Shown here in pieces: positions 10,581 to 19,945 of a stretch of DNA of 64,000 bases. The translations under genes were made by a program, and so were the position numbers. The notes below the pieces were generated by a model. The model was not told where the DNA came from. It did no database searches and was given only the letters and a program-made list of their open reading frames with translations. Each line of letters starts with the position of its first letter. The first letter of the stretch is position 1. Source of the stretch: Alsobacter soli (GTDB lineage Bacteria > Pseudomonadota > Alphaproteobacteria > Rhizobiales > Beijerinckiaceae); assembly GCF_003004785.1 (NCBI RefSeq), contig NZ_PVZS01000007.1, forward strand, positions 62,001-126,000, read 5' to 3'.

Positions 10581-11756
10581 TCACTTCAGCGGGCAATCGG
10601 CCGCGTGGGTGTCGCCGTAGTCCGTGAACACCTTCTCGGCGATCTCCGTCTGGAACTTGCCGTCCGGCCGCTTGGCGACCTTCACGACGTAGAAGTCCTG
10701 GATGGGATAGCCGTTGGTGTTGAACTTGAACTTGCCGCGCAGGGACTGGAAATCGGCCTTCTTGATCGCCGCCCGCAGCGCCGCCTTGTCGGCGGTGTTC
10801 CCGTTCGTGGCCTTCAGCGCGCTGTTGATGATCTGGGCCGCGTCATAGGCCTGCATCGCGTAGGAAGCCGGCACCGCGTTGTAGGCCGCCTCGTACTCCT
10901 GCACGAACTTCTTGTTCTGCGGGTTGTCGAGGTTCGGCGCCCAGGTCATGCCGCCGTAGAAGCCGAGCGCCGCGTCCTGCTGGGCCGGCAGCGTGGATTC
11001 GTCCACCGTGAAGGCGGAGAAGAACGGCAGCTTGTCGGCGAGCCCCGCCTGTCGGAACTGCTTCACGAGGTTCACCCCCATGCCGCCCGGCATGAACGCG
11101 AAGAACACGTCCGGCTTGGCGGCCGCAATCTTCGCGAGCTCGGAGGAGAAGTCGAGCTGGCCGAGCGGGATGTAGGCTTCGTCGACGATCTCGCCCTTGA
11201 AGTGCTTCTTGAAGCCCGCCAGCGAATCCTTGCCGGCCTGGTAGTTGGGGGCCATCAGGTAGGCGCGCTTGTAGCCCTTGTCCTGGGCGTACTTGCCCAT
11301 GACCTCGTGCGGCTGGTCGTTCTGGTAGGACGAGACGAAGAAGTTCTCGTTGCACTGCTTGCCGGCGAAGTTGGACGTGCCGGCGTTGGGCGAGATCAGG
11401 ATCGTGCCGCTGTCGGTGACCGGCTTGAAGATCGCCTGCAGGATGTTGGAGAACACCGGTCCGACAACGAAGTCCACCTTGTCGCGCTCGAGCAGCGTGC
11501 GGACCTTGGACACGGCCACGTCCGGCTTCAGTTCGTCGTCGACGATCACCACCTCGACCGGCCGGCCGCCCATCTTGCCGCCGAAATCCTTGATCGCGAG
11601 CTGGAAACCGTCCCGAACCTGCTGCCCCAACGCGGCCTGCGGGCCGGTGAGCACCGTGACCAGGCCGATCTTCAACGGCTCCTGCGCCCAAGCGCCAGCC
11701 GCGGACAGCGCAACCACGCTGGCGGCGAGCGAAACTGTTTGAGCGATACGCCTCAT
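10581..11756 (-). CDS. Branched-chain amino acid-type ABC transporter substrate-binding protein
   Basis: 391 residues. A Sec signal peptide (about residues 1-24, cleavage after AWA) leads into a type I periplasmic binding fold beginning PLKIGLVTVLTGPQA. The SPNAGTSNFAG and NYQAGKD segments line the usual ligand cleft. It heads the minus-strand importer unit. The family (Peripla_BP_6) includes aromatic-acid binders found beside benzoyl-CoA and related clusters; the ligand is inferred from context only. A weak ATTTTAGGGTTCAAAT element lies about 100 bp upstream. Confidence 0.88.
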   Translation of the reverse strand: MRRIAQTVSLAASVVALSAAGAWAQEPLKIGLVTVLTGPQAALGQQVRDGFQLAIKDFGGKMGGRPVEVVIVDDELKPDVAVSKVRTLLERDKVDFVVGPVFSNILQAIFKPVTDSGTILISPNAGTSNFAGKQCNENFFVSSYQNDQPHEVMGKYAQDKGYKRAYLMAPNYQAGKDSLAGFKKHFKGEIVDEAYIPLGQLDFSSELAKIAAAKPDVFFAFMPGGMGVNLVKQFRQAGLADKLPFFSAFTVDESTLPAQQDAALGFYGGMTWAPNLDNPQNKKFVQEYEAAYNAVPASYAMQAYDAAQIINSALKATNGNTADKAALRAAIKKADFQSLRGKFKFNTNGYPIQDFYVVKVAKRPDGKFQTEIAEKVFTDYGDTHAADCPLK

Positions 11757-11854
11757 TGCACAACCCCTCCCCTTTTTCGGGCGCCATGCTAGGACGGCCG
11801 CCCTGCCGGGCTCCAGCCCTAAGTGTTGGCACGCCCCAATGATCTGCGCAAATT

Positions 11855-11870
11855 ATTTTAGGGTTCAAAT
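11855..11870 (-). promoter_or_regulatory. Weak AT-rich dyad upstream of the binding-protein gene
   Basis: ATTTTAGGGTTCAAAT is an imperfect dyad with ATTT/AAAT ends in otherwise GC-rich DNA, 98 bp from the binding-protein start. It distantly resembles the TTTAAGCTTAAA elements at 2445 and 12042 and may be a degenerate operator. Low confidence. Confidence 0.25.
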
Positions 11871-11878
11871 ATCCTCCT

Positions 11879-11982
11879 CGTCATTGCGAGGCGCGCAGCG
11901 ACAAAGCAATCCAGAGCCGCTGTGCGTGAGCCTCTCCAGGCGGTGCCTGCCCGTGAATTGCTGCGCTGCGCTCGCAATCACG
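11879..11982. repeat. CGTCATTGCGAG...CTCGCAATCACG inverted repeat
   Basis: Left arm CGTCATTGCGAGGCGCGCAG with an AAGCAATCC tail, right arm GAATTGCTGCGC then GCTCGCAATCACG. It is a palindromic element between the divergent binding-protein and SDR genes and belongs to the same type as the partial copy at 2193. Confidence 0.7.
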
Positions 11983-12041
11983 GTTGAGGCTCATCCAACT
12001 CCCGCCATCACGCACGGCCTTGCGCTCAGCCCCGCAATAGC

Positions 12042-12053
12042 TTTAAGCTTAAA
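12042..12053 (+). promoter_or_regulatory. Putative MarR operator TTTAAGCTTAAA (site 2)
   Basis: The same perfect palindrome as at 2445, with the downstream bases ACATCT and GCG also matching. It ends 21 bp before the SDR start, so it probably overlaps the promoter of the operon that encodes the MarR protein, which suggests autoregulation. Confidence 0.6.
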
Positions 12054-12074
12054 ACATCTGGCGCGGGGATCCCT

Positions 12075-12839
12075 ATGGGCGACTGCAGCGGACGCAGAGC
12101 GATCGTCACCGGCGGCAGCCGCGGCATCGGCCGGGCGATCGCCCGCGCGCTGACTCGGGCGGGGGCTGAGACGATCATTCTCGGCCGCTCCCAGGTCTCG
12201 CTGGACGAAGCCGTCCACGCTGGGGACGCCAGCGCCGCACGTGCAGCCGACATCACCGACGGCCCGGCCCTGCGGCGCGCGCTCGAGCACGTCCTCTCGG
12301 ACGGTCAGGTCGACATCCTGGTCAACAACGCCGGTTCAGCGGCATCCGGCCCGTTCCTGAAGGACGACGGGGCAGCCCTCGCCTCTATGCTGACCCAGCA
12401 CGTGGCGGCGCCCGCCGAGGCCGTCCGTCTCGTCCTGCCCGGCATGCTCGCCACCGGCCGCGGCCGCATCGTCAACATCGCCTCCACGGCCGCCCTGAAG
12501 GGCTACGCCTTCATGAGCGCCTATGGGAGCGCCAAGCACGCCATGCTGGGGCTCACCCGCTGCCTGGCGCTGGAGCACGCCCGCACGGGCGTGACGATCA
12601 ACGCCATCTGCCCCGGCTTCACGGAAACCGAGCTCGTGCTCGGCGGGGTGCAGCAGCGCGCTGCCAAGCTCGGCCGCGAGGCGGCCGACATGCTGGCCGA
12701 GTTCAAGAACAGCAAGCCCATGGGCCGCCTCGTGCAGCCCGACGAGGTCGCCGCCGCCGTGCTGTGGCTGGTCTCGGACGCCGCCGCGGCGGTGACCGGC
12801 CAAGCCATCGTGGTGGACGGCGGCGAGACGATCGCCTGA
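12075..12839 (+). CDS. Short-chain dehydrogenase/reductase, probable 3-hydroxyacyl-CoA dehydrogenase of the aromatic pathway
   Basis: 254 residues, classical SDR. The NAD(P) loop is TGGSRGIG near residue 12, with NNAG around residue 90, a catalytic Ser in NIASTAAL, the Tyr-x3-Lys pair in YGSAK and PGF at the end of the active-site region. It is the first gene of a tight six-gene operon and is followed after 12 bases by MarR. In CoA-dependent ring degradation an SDR oxidises the hydroxyacyl-CoA after hydration, which fits the hydratase two genes on. Its substrate is inferred from context. Confidence 0.82.
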   Translation: MGDCSGRRAIVTGGSRGIGRAIARALTRAGAETIILGRSQVSLDEAVHAGDASAARAADITDGPALRRALEHVLSDGQVDILVNNAGSAASGPFLKDDGAALASMLTQHVAAPAEAVRLVLPGMLATGRGRIVNIASTAALKGYAFMSAYGSAKHAMLGLTRCLALEHARTGVTINAICPGFTETELVLGGVQQRAAKLGREAADMLAEFKNSKPMGRLVQPDEVAAAVLWLVSDAAAAVTGQAIVVDGGETIA

Positions 12840-12851
12840 AAGGCCTGACGC

Positions 12852-13349
12852 ATGATGCTCGATGCGGAAACCAAGGCGCTGGAAGAACCCTCGGCCCACG
12901 AGGCGGAGGTGAGGCTCTGGCTTCGCCTACTCACCTGCGCCAACCTCATCGAGGGCGAAATCCGCTCCAAGCTGCGCGAGCGCTTCGACATCACCCTGCC
13001 GCGCTTCGACCTGATGGCCCAGCTCGACCGCGCGCCCGAGGGCATGACGCTCTCCGACGTGTCCAGGCGCATGATGGTGTCCAACGGCAATGTCACCCAC
13101 ATCGTCGACAAGCTGCTCGCCTCCGGCGACCTCGACCGCCGCACCGCGGAGCACGACCGGCGCGTTCAGGTCATCAGCCTGACCTCGAAGGGACGAGCCG
13201 AGTTCCGCGCCATGGCGGCCGAGCACGCGGATTGGCTGGCCCGCCTCTTCGCCGGCCTCGGCGAGACCGACATCAACGATCTCATGCGTCTGCTCGCCAA
13301 GGCGAAGGCCTCCGTGCGCGCCGGCCTTGCCGAGGAGACCGCCCGATGA
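12852..13349 (+). CDS. MarR-family transcriptional regulator
   Basis: 165 residues with a winged helix: [22 protein letters not shown] forms the recognition region and the [17 protein letters not shown] stretch is the MarR wing with its conserved D-R-R. MarR proteins in CoA-dependent aromatic clusters are usually repressors relieved by an aryl-CoA or the free acid. It lies inside the catabolic operon and its stop overlaps the next ATG (ATGA). The TTTAAGCTTAAA palindromes at 2445 and 12042 are its likely operators. Confidence 0.88.
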   Translation: MMLDAETKALEEPSAHEAEVRLWLRLLTCANLIEGEIRSKLRERFDITLPRFDLMAQLDRAPEGMTLSDVSRRMMVSNGNVTHIVDKLLASGDLDRRTAEHDRRVQVISLTSKGRAEFRAMAAEHADWLARLFAGLGETDINDLMRLLAKAKASVRAGLAEETAR

Positions 13350-14176
13350 GCGCCAACCCTGTGACCCTGCCGCTGAGCGGCTACGCGGCTCGCAACTTCG
13401 GCTTCGAGGTCAGGGGAAAGACGGCCGTCGTCACCTTGAATTGCCCTGAGAAGAAGAACCCGCTGACCTTTGAATCCTATGCGGAACTCTGCGACCTGTT
13501 CCGGGTGCTCGCCCGGGATGAGGCGGTCAAGGCTATGGTTGTGACCGGCGCGGGCGGTAACTTCTCCTCCGGCGGGGACGTGCACGAGATCATCGGCCCG
13601 CTGATCGCCATGGACACGGTCGGCCTGCTCAGGTTCACCCGCATGACCGGCGAGCTGGTGAAGGCCATGCGCGCCTGCCCGCAGCCCATCGTGGCCGCGA
13701 TCGACGGCGTCTGCGCCGGCGCCGGCGCCATTGTCGCGATGGCGTCTGACCTGCGCTTCGGCACGGCGCGCGCCAAGGTGGCCTTCCTGTTCAACCGCGT
13801 CGGCCTCGCCGGCTGCGACATGGGCGCCTGCGCCATCCTGCCCCGCATCATCGGCCAGGGTCGCGCCTCCGAGCTGCTCTACACGGGCCGCGCCCTGCCC
13901 GGCGAGGAGGCCGAGCGCTGGGGATTCTTCAACCGCCTCTGCGCGCCTGAGTCGGTGCTGGCCGACGCCCTCGCCATGGCGGACGAGATCGCCGCCGGTC
14001 CGACCTTCGCCCACGCGATGACCAAGCGCATGCTTCACATGGAGTGGGCCATGAGCGTCGACGACGCCGTCGAGGCGGAAGCCGTGGCCCAGGCGCTGTG
14101 CATGCAGACGGAGGACTTCGGCCGCGCCTACCGGGCCTTCGCCGCCAGGCAGAAACCCGTCTTCGAGGGCGACTGA
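13346..14176 (+). CDS. Enoyl-CoA hydratase/isomerase family protein
   Basis: 276 residues of crotonase fold. The oxyanion-hole segments are [10 protein letters not shown] and [17 protein letters not shown]. The usual first catalytic Glu of the GGG-E motif is replaced (GAGAIVAM), and the second region reads [13 protein letters not shown], so activity may differ from a standard hydratase. The start ATG overlaps the MarR stop by four bases; the open frame upstream is not coding. It is coupled to acyl-CoA dehydrogenase, one base apart. Confidence 0.83.
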   Translation: MSANPVTLPLSGYAARNFGFEVRGKTAVVTLNCPEKKNPLTFESYAELCDLFRVLARDEAVKAMVVTGAGGNFSSGGDVHEIIGPLIAMDTVGLLRFTRMTGELVKAMRACPQPIVAAIDGVCAGAGAIVAMASDLRFGTARAKVAFLFNRVGLAGCDMGACAILPRIIGQGRASELLYTGRALPGEEAERWGFFNRLCAPESVLADALAMADEIAAGPTFAHAMTKRMLHMEWAMSVDDAVEAEAVAQALCMQTEDFGRAYRAFAARQKPVFEGD

Positions 14177-14177
14177 C

Positions 14178-15371
14178 ATGCCCGACCGCTCCGCCCTCGC
14201 CTGGCCCTTCTTCGAGCCCAGCCACGGGGAGCGGGCCGGCGCCCTCGACGCCTGGGCCCGCGACGCCCTGCCCTCGCTGGTCGACCACCACGACGTGGAC
14301 GGCTCCTGCCGCAGGCTCGTGGCCGAACTCGGCCGGGCCGGCTGGTTGAAAGCCGTTGCGCCCGCCGCATTCGGTGGCGAGGGCGGCGGCTATGACCTGC
14401 GCACGCTGTGCCTCTCCCGCGAGACGCTGGCCTGGCACGATGGCCTGGCGGACTTCGCCTTCGCTATGCAGGGCCTGGGCTCGGGCCCCATTGTCCTGTT
14501 CGGGACGGAGGAGCAGAAGCGACGCTGGCTGCCCGAGGTCGCCGCCGGTCGCGCCTTGCCGGCCTTCGCCCTGTCCGAAACGGAGGCCGGCTCGGACGTC
14601 GCCGCCATGGCCTGCGCGGCGGCGCCGGACGGACCTGACCACGTCCGCCTCGACGGCGAGAAGACTTGGGTCTCCAACGGCGGTATCGCGGATGTCTACG
14701 TGGTCTTCGCTCGCACCGGCGAGGCGCCGGGCGCGAGGGGCATCAGCGCCTTTATCGTGCCGGCGGACACGCCCGGCCTGCGGATCGCCGAGCGCATCGA
14801 CGTAATTTCGCCCCACCCTTTGGCGCGCTTGTCCTTCGAAGGCTGCCGCGTGCCCGTCTCCAACCGCCTCGGCGGCCCCGGCGAGGGCTTCAAGGTCGCC
14901 ATGGCGACGCTCGATGTGTTCCGCTCGACGGTCGGCGCCGCCGCCCTGGGCTTCGCCCGCCGCGCCCTCGACGAAGCGCTCGACAGGGCGCTCACGCGCA
15001 AGCTGTTCGGCGCCCCCATGGGCGACCTGCCGCTCGCCCAGGCCGCCCTGGCCGAGATGGCGACCGACGTCGACGCCGCCGCCCTCCTGGTCTACCGCGC
15101 CGCCTGGACCCGGGATCAGGGCGCCGCCCGCATCACCCGCGAAGCCGCCATGGCCAAGATGACGGCTACCGAGAACGCCCAGTCGGTGATCGACAAGGCC
15201 GTCCAGCTGTTTGGCGGGCTCGGCGTGAAGTCGGGCTCCATCGTGGAGCGGCTCTACCGCGAGATCAGGGCGCTGCGCATCTACGAAGGCGCCACCGAGG
15301 TGCAGAAACTCATCATCGCCCGCGAGATCCTGAAGGCGCGCGCGGCGAACCACGGCAGGACTGGGCCATGA
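14178..15371 (+). CDS. Acyl-CoA dehydrogenase family protein
   Basis: 397 residues. The FAD/substrate signature [17 protein letters not shown] lies near residue 130. The C-terminal part contains [40 protein letters not shown], with the acidic residue of YEGATE at the catalytic-base position of many family members. The protein oxidises the alpha-beta bond of a cyclic or ring-derived acyl-CoA and passes electrons to ETF. It lies between the hydratase and the ligase in the operon; a repeat element sits between it and the ligase. Confidence 0.88.
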   Translation: MPDRSALAWPFFEPSHGERAGALDAWARDALPSLVDHHDVDGSCRRLVAELGRAGWLKAVAPAAFGGEGGGYDLRTLCLSRETLAWHDGLADFAFAMQGLGSGPIVLFGTEEQKRRWLPEVAAGRALPAFALSETEAGSDVAAMACAAAPDGPDHVRLDGEKTWVSNGGIADVYVVFARTGEAPGARGISAFIVPADTPGLRIAERIDVISPHPLARLSFEGCRVPVSNRLGGPGEGFKVAMATLDVFRSTVGAAALGFARRALDEALDRALTRKLFGAPMGDLPLAQAALAEMATDVDAAALLVYRAAWTRDQGAARITREAAMAKMTATENAQSVIDKAVQLFGGLGVKSGSIVERLYREIRALRIYEGATEVQKLIIAREILKARAANHGRTGP

Positions 15372-15400
15372 CGGATCGAAGCACACGTCGTGAGTGCGCC

Positions 15401-15510
15401 GTCATCCCCGGGGTCGCGCAGCGACGGGAAGGGGATCGAGGGGAAGGGGCTCGAAGCGGCCCGTGGTTCCCCTTCCCCTCCGCGGCTTCGCCGCTCCGGC
15501 CGGAGATGAC
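15401..15510. repeat. Palindromic intergenic repeat, copy 5
   Basis: Left arm GTCATCCCCGGGGTCGCG, inner GGGAAGGGGAT and TTCCCCTTCCCC, right arm CGCTCCGGCCGGAGATGAC. It lies inside an otherwise tight operon, between the acyl-CoA dehydrogenase and ligase genes, so it may act as an mRNA processing or stability element. Confidence 0.75.
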
Positions 15511-15564
15511 GGCCTCGTTTGCCTACCGACGGTCCCCATTCTGAGCAGGAGCGAGGGTCCCCCA

Positions 15565-17226
15565 ATGGCTCGTTCAGCGCATGTCGACACGTTCACCCGG
15601 GACAACCTGCCCCGGGCGGAGCTGCAGCCGGACTTCCTGTTCACCCTGCCGGAGTTGCAATACCCGGAGCGGCTGAACGCCGTGACGGAGCTGCTCGACT
15701 CCTGGGTGGCGAAAGGCCACGGCGACCGGCCCTGCATCCACGCCCTGGTGGGCTCCTGGTCCTACGGCGAGCTCGCCGAGCGCGTGAACCGCATCGCCAA
15801 CGTGCTGGTGAAGGACCTCGGCCTCGTGCCGGGCGCCCGCGTGCTGCTGCGCTCCGCCAACGCGCCGATGCTGGTGGCGGCCTACCTCGCCATTCTGAAG
15901 GCAGGCGGCGTCGTCGTCGCCACCATGCCGCTGCTGCGGGCCAAGGAACTGGCCTATCCCATCGCCAAGGCGAAAATCGGCCTCGCTCTGTGCGACGCCC
16001 GCCTCGTGGCGGACCTCCAGGCCGCCCAGGCGCTCGCGCCGGACCTCCGGCGAATCGTCACCTGGGGCGACGGCGCGCCGGGGTCCCTGGAAAGCCTCAT
16101 GGCCCAGGCCTCCCCGGACTTCGAGGCCGTGGATACCGCCGCGGAGGATTGCTGTCTCATCGGCTTCACCTCCGGCACCACCGGCGAACCCAAGGGCACC
16201 ATGCACAACCACCGCGACCTGCTGGCGATCTGCGACGCCTATGGCCGCCAGGTGCTGAAGCCTACCGCGGACGACGTCTTCATAGGCTCTCCGCCGCTGG
16301 CCTTCACCTTCGGCCTCGGCGGCCTCGTGCTCTTCCCCCTGCGCGTCGGCGCCTCCGCGGTGATCCTGGAGAAGGCGGCCCCGGACGACCTCCTGGCCGC
16401 GATCGAGCGCTTCCGCGCCACGATCTGCTTCACCGCCCCCACCGCCTACCGCGCCCTGCTCGGCAAGCTGACTGGCCGCGACATCTCCAGCCTGCGCCGC
16501 TGCGTATCGGCCGGCGAGACGCTGCCCGCCGCCACCTTCGAGGCCTGGAAGACGGCGACCGGCGTCAGCATGATGGATGGCATCGGCGCCACCGAGATGC
16601 TGCACATCTTCATCGGCGCGCCCTACGAGAAGGTCCGCGCCGGCTCCACCGGCACGGTCGTGCCCGGCTACGAGGCCCGCATCGTCGACGACGAGGGCCG
16701 TGAGGTCCCGCGCGGAACGCCCGGCCGCCTCGCCGTGCGCGGGCCCACCGGCTGCCGCTATCTCGCTGACGAGCGCCAACGCAACTACGTCCAGCACGGC
16801 TGGAACGTCACCGGCGACACCTTCCTGCAGACGGAGGACGGCTACTTCGTCTACCAGGCCCGTACGGACGACATGATCATCTCCGCCGGCTACAACATCG
16901 CCGGACCGGAGGTGGAGGCGTCGCTGCTCGCCCATCCGGCCGTGGCCGAATGCGGCGTGGTCGGCGCGCCCGATCCCGACCGCGGCATGGTCGTGCGCGC
17001 GTATGTGGTGCTCCGCGACCCCGCCGCCGCCAACCCGGTGATGGCGAGCGAGTTGCAGGAGTTCGTGAAGGCCGACATCGCGCCCTACAAGTACCCGCGC
17101 TCGATCGTGTTCGTGGACAGGCTGCCCCGCACCGAGACAGGCAAGCTGCAGCGCTTCGCCCTGCGCGCCCAGGCCCTCGCCGAAGGCGCCCCGTCCGAGG
17201 CAGCCCCCATGTCCCTTTCCGCGTGA
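15565..17226 (+). CDS. Aryl-CoA ligase, probable 2-aminobenzoate/benzoate-CoA ligase
   Basis: 553 residues, ANL superfamily. The P-loop is FTSGTTGEPKGTMH, the A5 motif DGIGATEMLHIF, the hinge region YQARTDDMIISAGYNIAGPEVE and the C-terminal catalytic Lys PRTETGKLQRFALR. The GATEMLHIF and FIGSPPLAFTFG motifs are typical of benzoate/2-aminobenzoate-CoA ligases. The protein activates the aromatic acid with ATP and CoA and so commits it to this pathway. The ATG at 15565 is preceded by an AGGAGCGAGGG purine run; upstream in-frame codons lie in the repeat and are not coding. Confidence 0.85.
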   Translation: MARSAHVDTFTRDNLPRAELQPDFLFTLPELQYPERLNAVTELLDSWVAKGHGDRPCIHALVGSWSYGELAERVNRIANVLVKDLGLVPGARVLLRSANAPMLVAAYLAILKAGGVVVATMPLLRAKELAYPIAKAKIGLALCDARLVADLQAAQALAPDLRRIVTWGDGAPGSLESLMAQASPDFEAVDTAAEDCCLIGFTSGTTGEPKGTMHNHRDLLAICDAYGRQVLKPTADDVFIGSPPLAFTFGLGGLVLFPLRVGASAVILEKAAPDDLLAAIERFRATICFTAPTAYRALLGKLTGRDISSLRRCVSAGETLPAATFEAWKTATGVSMMDGIGATEMLHIFIGAPYEKVRAGSTGTVVPGYEARIVDDEGREVPRGTPGRLAVRGPTGCRYLADERQRNYVQHGWNVTGDTFLQTEDGYFVYQARTDDMIISAGYNIAGPEVEASLLAHPAVAECGVVGAPDPDRGMVVRAYVVLRDPAAANPVMASELQEFVKADIAPYKYPRSIVFVDRLPRTETGKLQRFALRAQALAEGAPSEAAPMSLSA

Positions 17227-17231
17227 CCGCC

Positions 17232-17660
17232 ATGAACGAGATGCGCCCTCCGCGGGCCGAAGCCGGCCTCCCCCGCCCGCTGCTGCCGGAGGGCTGGCCG
17301 CGCCCGCGCGGCTACGCCAACGGCATGCTGGCCCGCGGCGCCCTGCTGGTCACCGGCGGCGTGGTCGGCTGGGACGCCGACGAACGTTTCCCGGAGGGCA
17401 TCGTCGCCCAGGCCCGGCAGGCCCTGGAGAACATCCGCGCCATTCTGGCGAGCGGCGGCGCCGAGCCGCGCCACCTCGTGCGCCTCACCTGGTACGTGAC
17501 CGACATGGACGCCTACCTGGCCCATCTGAAGCCCCTCGGCGCCGCCTACCGCGACGTCATGGGCCCGCACTACCCGGCCATGGCTCTCGTTCAGGTGGTG
17601 CGCCTGGTCGAGCCCGCTGCGCTGGTGGAGATCGAGGCGACCGCCGTCGTTCCGGACTAG
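17232..17660 (+). CDS. RidA/YjgF family reactive-intermediate deaminase
   Basis: 142 residues. It has the family pattern ARGALLVTGGVVGWD, the ENIRAILASGGAEPRHLVRLTWYV segment and the C-terminal ALVEIEATAVV with the conserved Glu. RidA proteins hydrolyse 2-imino/enamine intermediates to keto acids plus ammonium. Its place as the last operon gene, five bases after the CoA ligase, is a good clue that the pathway handles an amino-substituted ring such as 2-aminobenzoate. Confidence 0.87.
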   Translation: MNEMRPPRAEAGLPRPLLPEGWPRPRGYANGMLARGALLVTGGVVGWDADERFPEGIVAQARQALENIRAILASGGAEPRHLVRLTWYVTDMDAYLAHLKPLGAAYRDVMGPHYPAMALVQVVRLVEPAALVEIEATAVVPD

Positions 17661-17772
17661 CGCCGCAGTCGCCCACCCTCCAATGGAGGAAGAGGAGCCT
17701 GCCCTCAGGCTCGACCCGAGGGTCGTCGCGCAGCGGCGCCGCAGGATGAGGCAGCCGGTTGAGATCGAGACT

Positions 17773-17879
17773 CCATCCCCGGCGACGCGAAGCGCCGGGA
17801 AGGGGATCCAGGGGTAAGGCGCTCGCTGCCCTGGATCGACTCCCCCTCCGCCGCTCCGCGGCTCCGGCCGGGGATGACG
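17773..17879. repeat. Palindromic intergenic repeat, copy 6
   Basis: Left arm CATCCCCGGCGACGCGAAGC, inner GGGAAGGGGATCCAGGGG and CCCTGGATCGACTCCCCCTC, right arm GGCTCCGGCCGGGGATGAC. It lies between the convergent RidA and sugar-permease genes. This is the last copy in the window; none was seen in the remaining 46 kb. Confidence 0.8.
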
Positions 17880-17885
17880 CTCCCC

Positions 17886-18845
17886 TCACGTGTGCGCCAG
17901 CTTCCCGCCCCGGTACGCGAGCAGCATGGCGATGATCACGGCGCCGTAGATGATCTGTCGACCGGCCTCCGGCATCTGCATGATCGACAGCACGCTGTTC
18001 AGCAGCACGATCAGCACCACGCCCACCACCGTCCCGGCGTAGCGCCCGCTGCCGCCCAGGATGTTGGCGCCGCCGATCACCACGGCCGCGATGGCGGGCA
18101 GAACGTAGGGCACGCCCATGCCCTGGTAGGCCTTGGTGGAATAGCCCGCGAGCAGCACCCCCGCGAGGCCCGCGCAGGCTCCCGAGATCATGAAGGCCGC
18201 GAGGATCACGCGACGCGTCGGCATGCCCGACAGATAGGCGGCCTGCTCGCGGTTGCCGATGGCGTAGATGGCGCGCCCCAGCACCGTGCGCTTGAGGACG
18301 AGCACAATCAGCACGGACACGGCGGCCCAGACGAACAGCGCATTGGGCACGCCCGCCGTCCGCTCCGCGCCCAGCGCCCGCATGAGATCGGTCGCCGCCG
18401 TCTGCGGGGCGAAGCCGCCCGTGTGCGCCACCATGAGGCCGCGCAGCACGGCGTCCATGCCGAGCGTGAAGATCATGGACGGCACCCGGAGGTAACCCAC
18501 GCCCAGCCCGTTCGCGAGACCCGCCGCGAGCCCGACGCCGACCCCGACCGGGATCGCCCAGGGCCCGCCGACCGCCGTCGCCATCATGGCCGCCGCGGTG
18601 AGGGTCCAGGAGACGGAGAGGTCGATGTGCCCGAGCAGGATAACGACCATCATCCCGGCGGAGACGATGCCCAGGAAGGCGCCCACCTGCAGTTGCTGCA
18701 GCAGGTAATTGGGCGAGAGCAGCGTGGCCGTCCCCTGGGTCGCCATCGTGTAGGCCGTCCCGGCCAGCAGGATCAGCACGATGGAGGCCCCGGCGATCAG
18801 GATGGGGCGGTCGTCAGCCCTGAGGGCGAGCCGGAGAGCGGTCAT
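17886..18845 (-). CDS. Sugar ABC transporter permease (RbsC-type), second
   Basis: 319 residues with about nine hydrophobic segments. RbsC-type landmarks are LLGHIDLSVSW, GRAIYAIGNREQAAYLSGMP and VVIGGANILGGSGRYAGTVVG. The start ATG overlaps the stop of the preceding permease (ATGA at 18842-18845). The long open frame upstream is a shadow over the other permease. With 18842-19945 it forms a heterodimeric channel. Confidence 0.88.
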   Translation of the reverse strand: MTALRLALRADDRPILIAGASIVLILLAGTAYTMATQGTATLLSPNYLLQQLQVGAFLGIVSAGMMVVILLGHIDLSVSWTLTAAAMMATAVGGPWAIPVGVGVGLAAGLANGLGVGYLRVPSMIFTLGMDAVLRGLMVAHTGGFAPQTAATDLMRALGAERTAGVPNALFVWAAVSVLIVLVLKRTVLGRAIYAIGNREQAAYLSGMPTRRVILAAFMISGACAGLAGVLLAGYSTKAYQGMGVPYVLPAIAAVVIGGANILGGSGRYAGTVVGVVLIVLLNSVLSIMQMPEAGRQIIYGAVIIAMLLAYRGGKLAHT

Positions 18846-19945
18846 CGGAAGAGATCCAGCGTGTTTCGTACCCTGAGCGCCCGCGCGGCCCCCAAGCTCA
18901 CGGCGGCCAGCAGCACCAGCCCCTCGAACAGCGGCTGTAGCAGCGGCGGAATGTCGAAGACCCGGAAGCCGAACGAGATCACCCGCAGCACCAGCGTGCC
19001 GAAGATGGAGCCCACCGGCCCGCCCGAGCCGCCCACCAGCGAGGTCCCCCCGATCACCACGGAGGCGATCGAGTTCAGCGTATAGGCCCCGGCCTGCGGC
19101 AGGTCCGCGTTGCCGGACGAGGTCTGGATGGCGAGGAAGAGCCCGCCGACCCCGGCGAAGAACCCGGCCAGTGTGAAAGCCGCGATCTTGGCCCGGTTCA
19201 GGGGCAAGCCGGACATGTAGGCGGCGCTCTCGGACGAGCCGATGGCGTAGATGGTTCGCCCCGTCACGGTGCGTCGGAACGGCAGCCACACCAGCACGAC
19301 CACCAGCACGAGCAGCACGACCGGCACCGGCAGCCAGGCCACGGGCGCCAGCCACGGCGCCTTGCCGCCGTCCGCGAGCCCGAAGGTCTCGGCGAAATCG
19401 GCCACCGAGTTGGTCATGGCCCAGTTGAGGTCCTCGTCCAGCTTGCCGCCCGGCGTCGGCCGCAGCAGCAGCGCGACGCCAATGGCGATGGCCGCCGTGG
19501 CCAGCGTGGCGATGATGGGCGGGATGCGCCCGTAGACGACGACGCAGCCGTTCACGAAGCCGGCCAGCGCGCCGGAGGCGAGGCAGGCCAGGATGCCGAG
19601 CGCGATCTGCCCCGGCGAGCCGATCACCAGGTGGCTGGCGATGCAGTTCACCATGGTCATCACTGCACCGACCGACAGGTCGAGCCCGCCCAGCAGAACC
19701 GGGATGGTCTGCGCCATGGCCACCATCGCCAGCGTGAACGCCTCGTTGGCGTTCTGAACCAGCACCTGCGTGGTGAACCCGCGGGGGTGCGCGAGGTGGT
19801 AGCCGAGATAGAGCAGCGCGAAGAGGGCGATGGCGAAGAGGAGGCTACCGTTCTGGCGCAGGACGAGAAGCCAGTCCCCTCCCCGTCGCCGCCCGGATCT
19901 CGGGGCGGCCGGCGCCGCGTCCGCCGGCAGGACCTGGTCAGACAT
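18842..19945 (-). CDS. Sugar ABC transporter permease (RbsC-type), first
   Basis: 367 residues with the same landmarks as its partner: LLGGLDLSVGAVM, GRTIYAIGSSESAAYMSGLP and SVVIGGTSLVGGSGGPVG. The N-terminal 30 residues are a cytoplasmic basic extension. It overlaps the ATPase gene by eight bases and the second permease by four. Confidence 0.88.
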   Translation of the reverse strand: MSDQVLPADAAPAAPRSGRRRGGDWLLVLRQNGSLLFAIALFALLYLGYHLAHPRGFTTQVLVQNANEAFTLAMVAMAQTIPVLLGGLDLSVGAVMTMVNCIASHLVIGSPGQIALGILACLASGALAGFVNGCVVVYGRIPPIIATLATAAIAIGVALLLRPTPGGKLDEDLNWAMTNSVADFAETFGLADGGKAPWLAPVAWLPVPVVLLVLVVVLVWLPFRRTVTGRTIYAIGSSESAAYMSGLPLNRAKIAAFTLAGFFAGVGGLFLAIQTSSGNADLPQAGAYTLNSIASVVIGGTSLVGGSGGPVGSIFGTLVLRVISFGFRVFDIPPLLQPLFEGLVLLAAVSLGAARALRVRNTLDLFR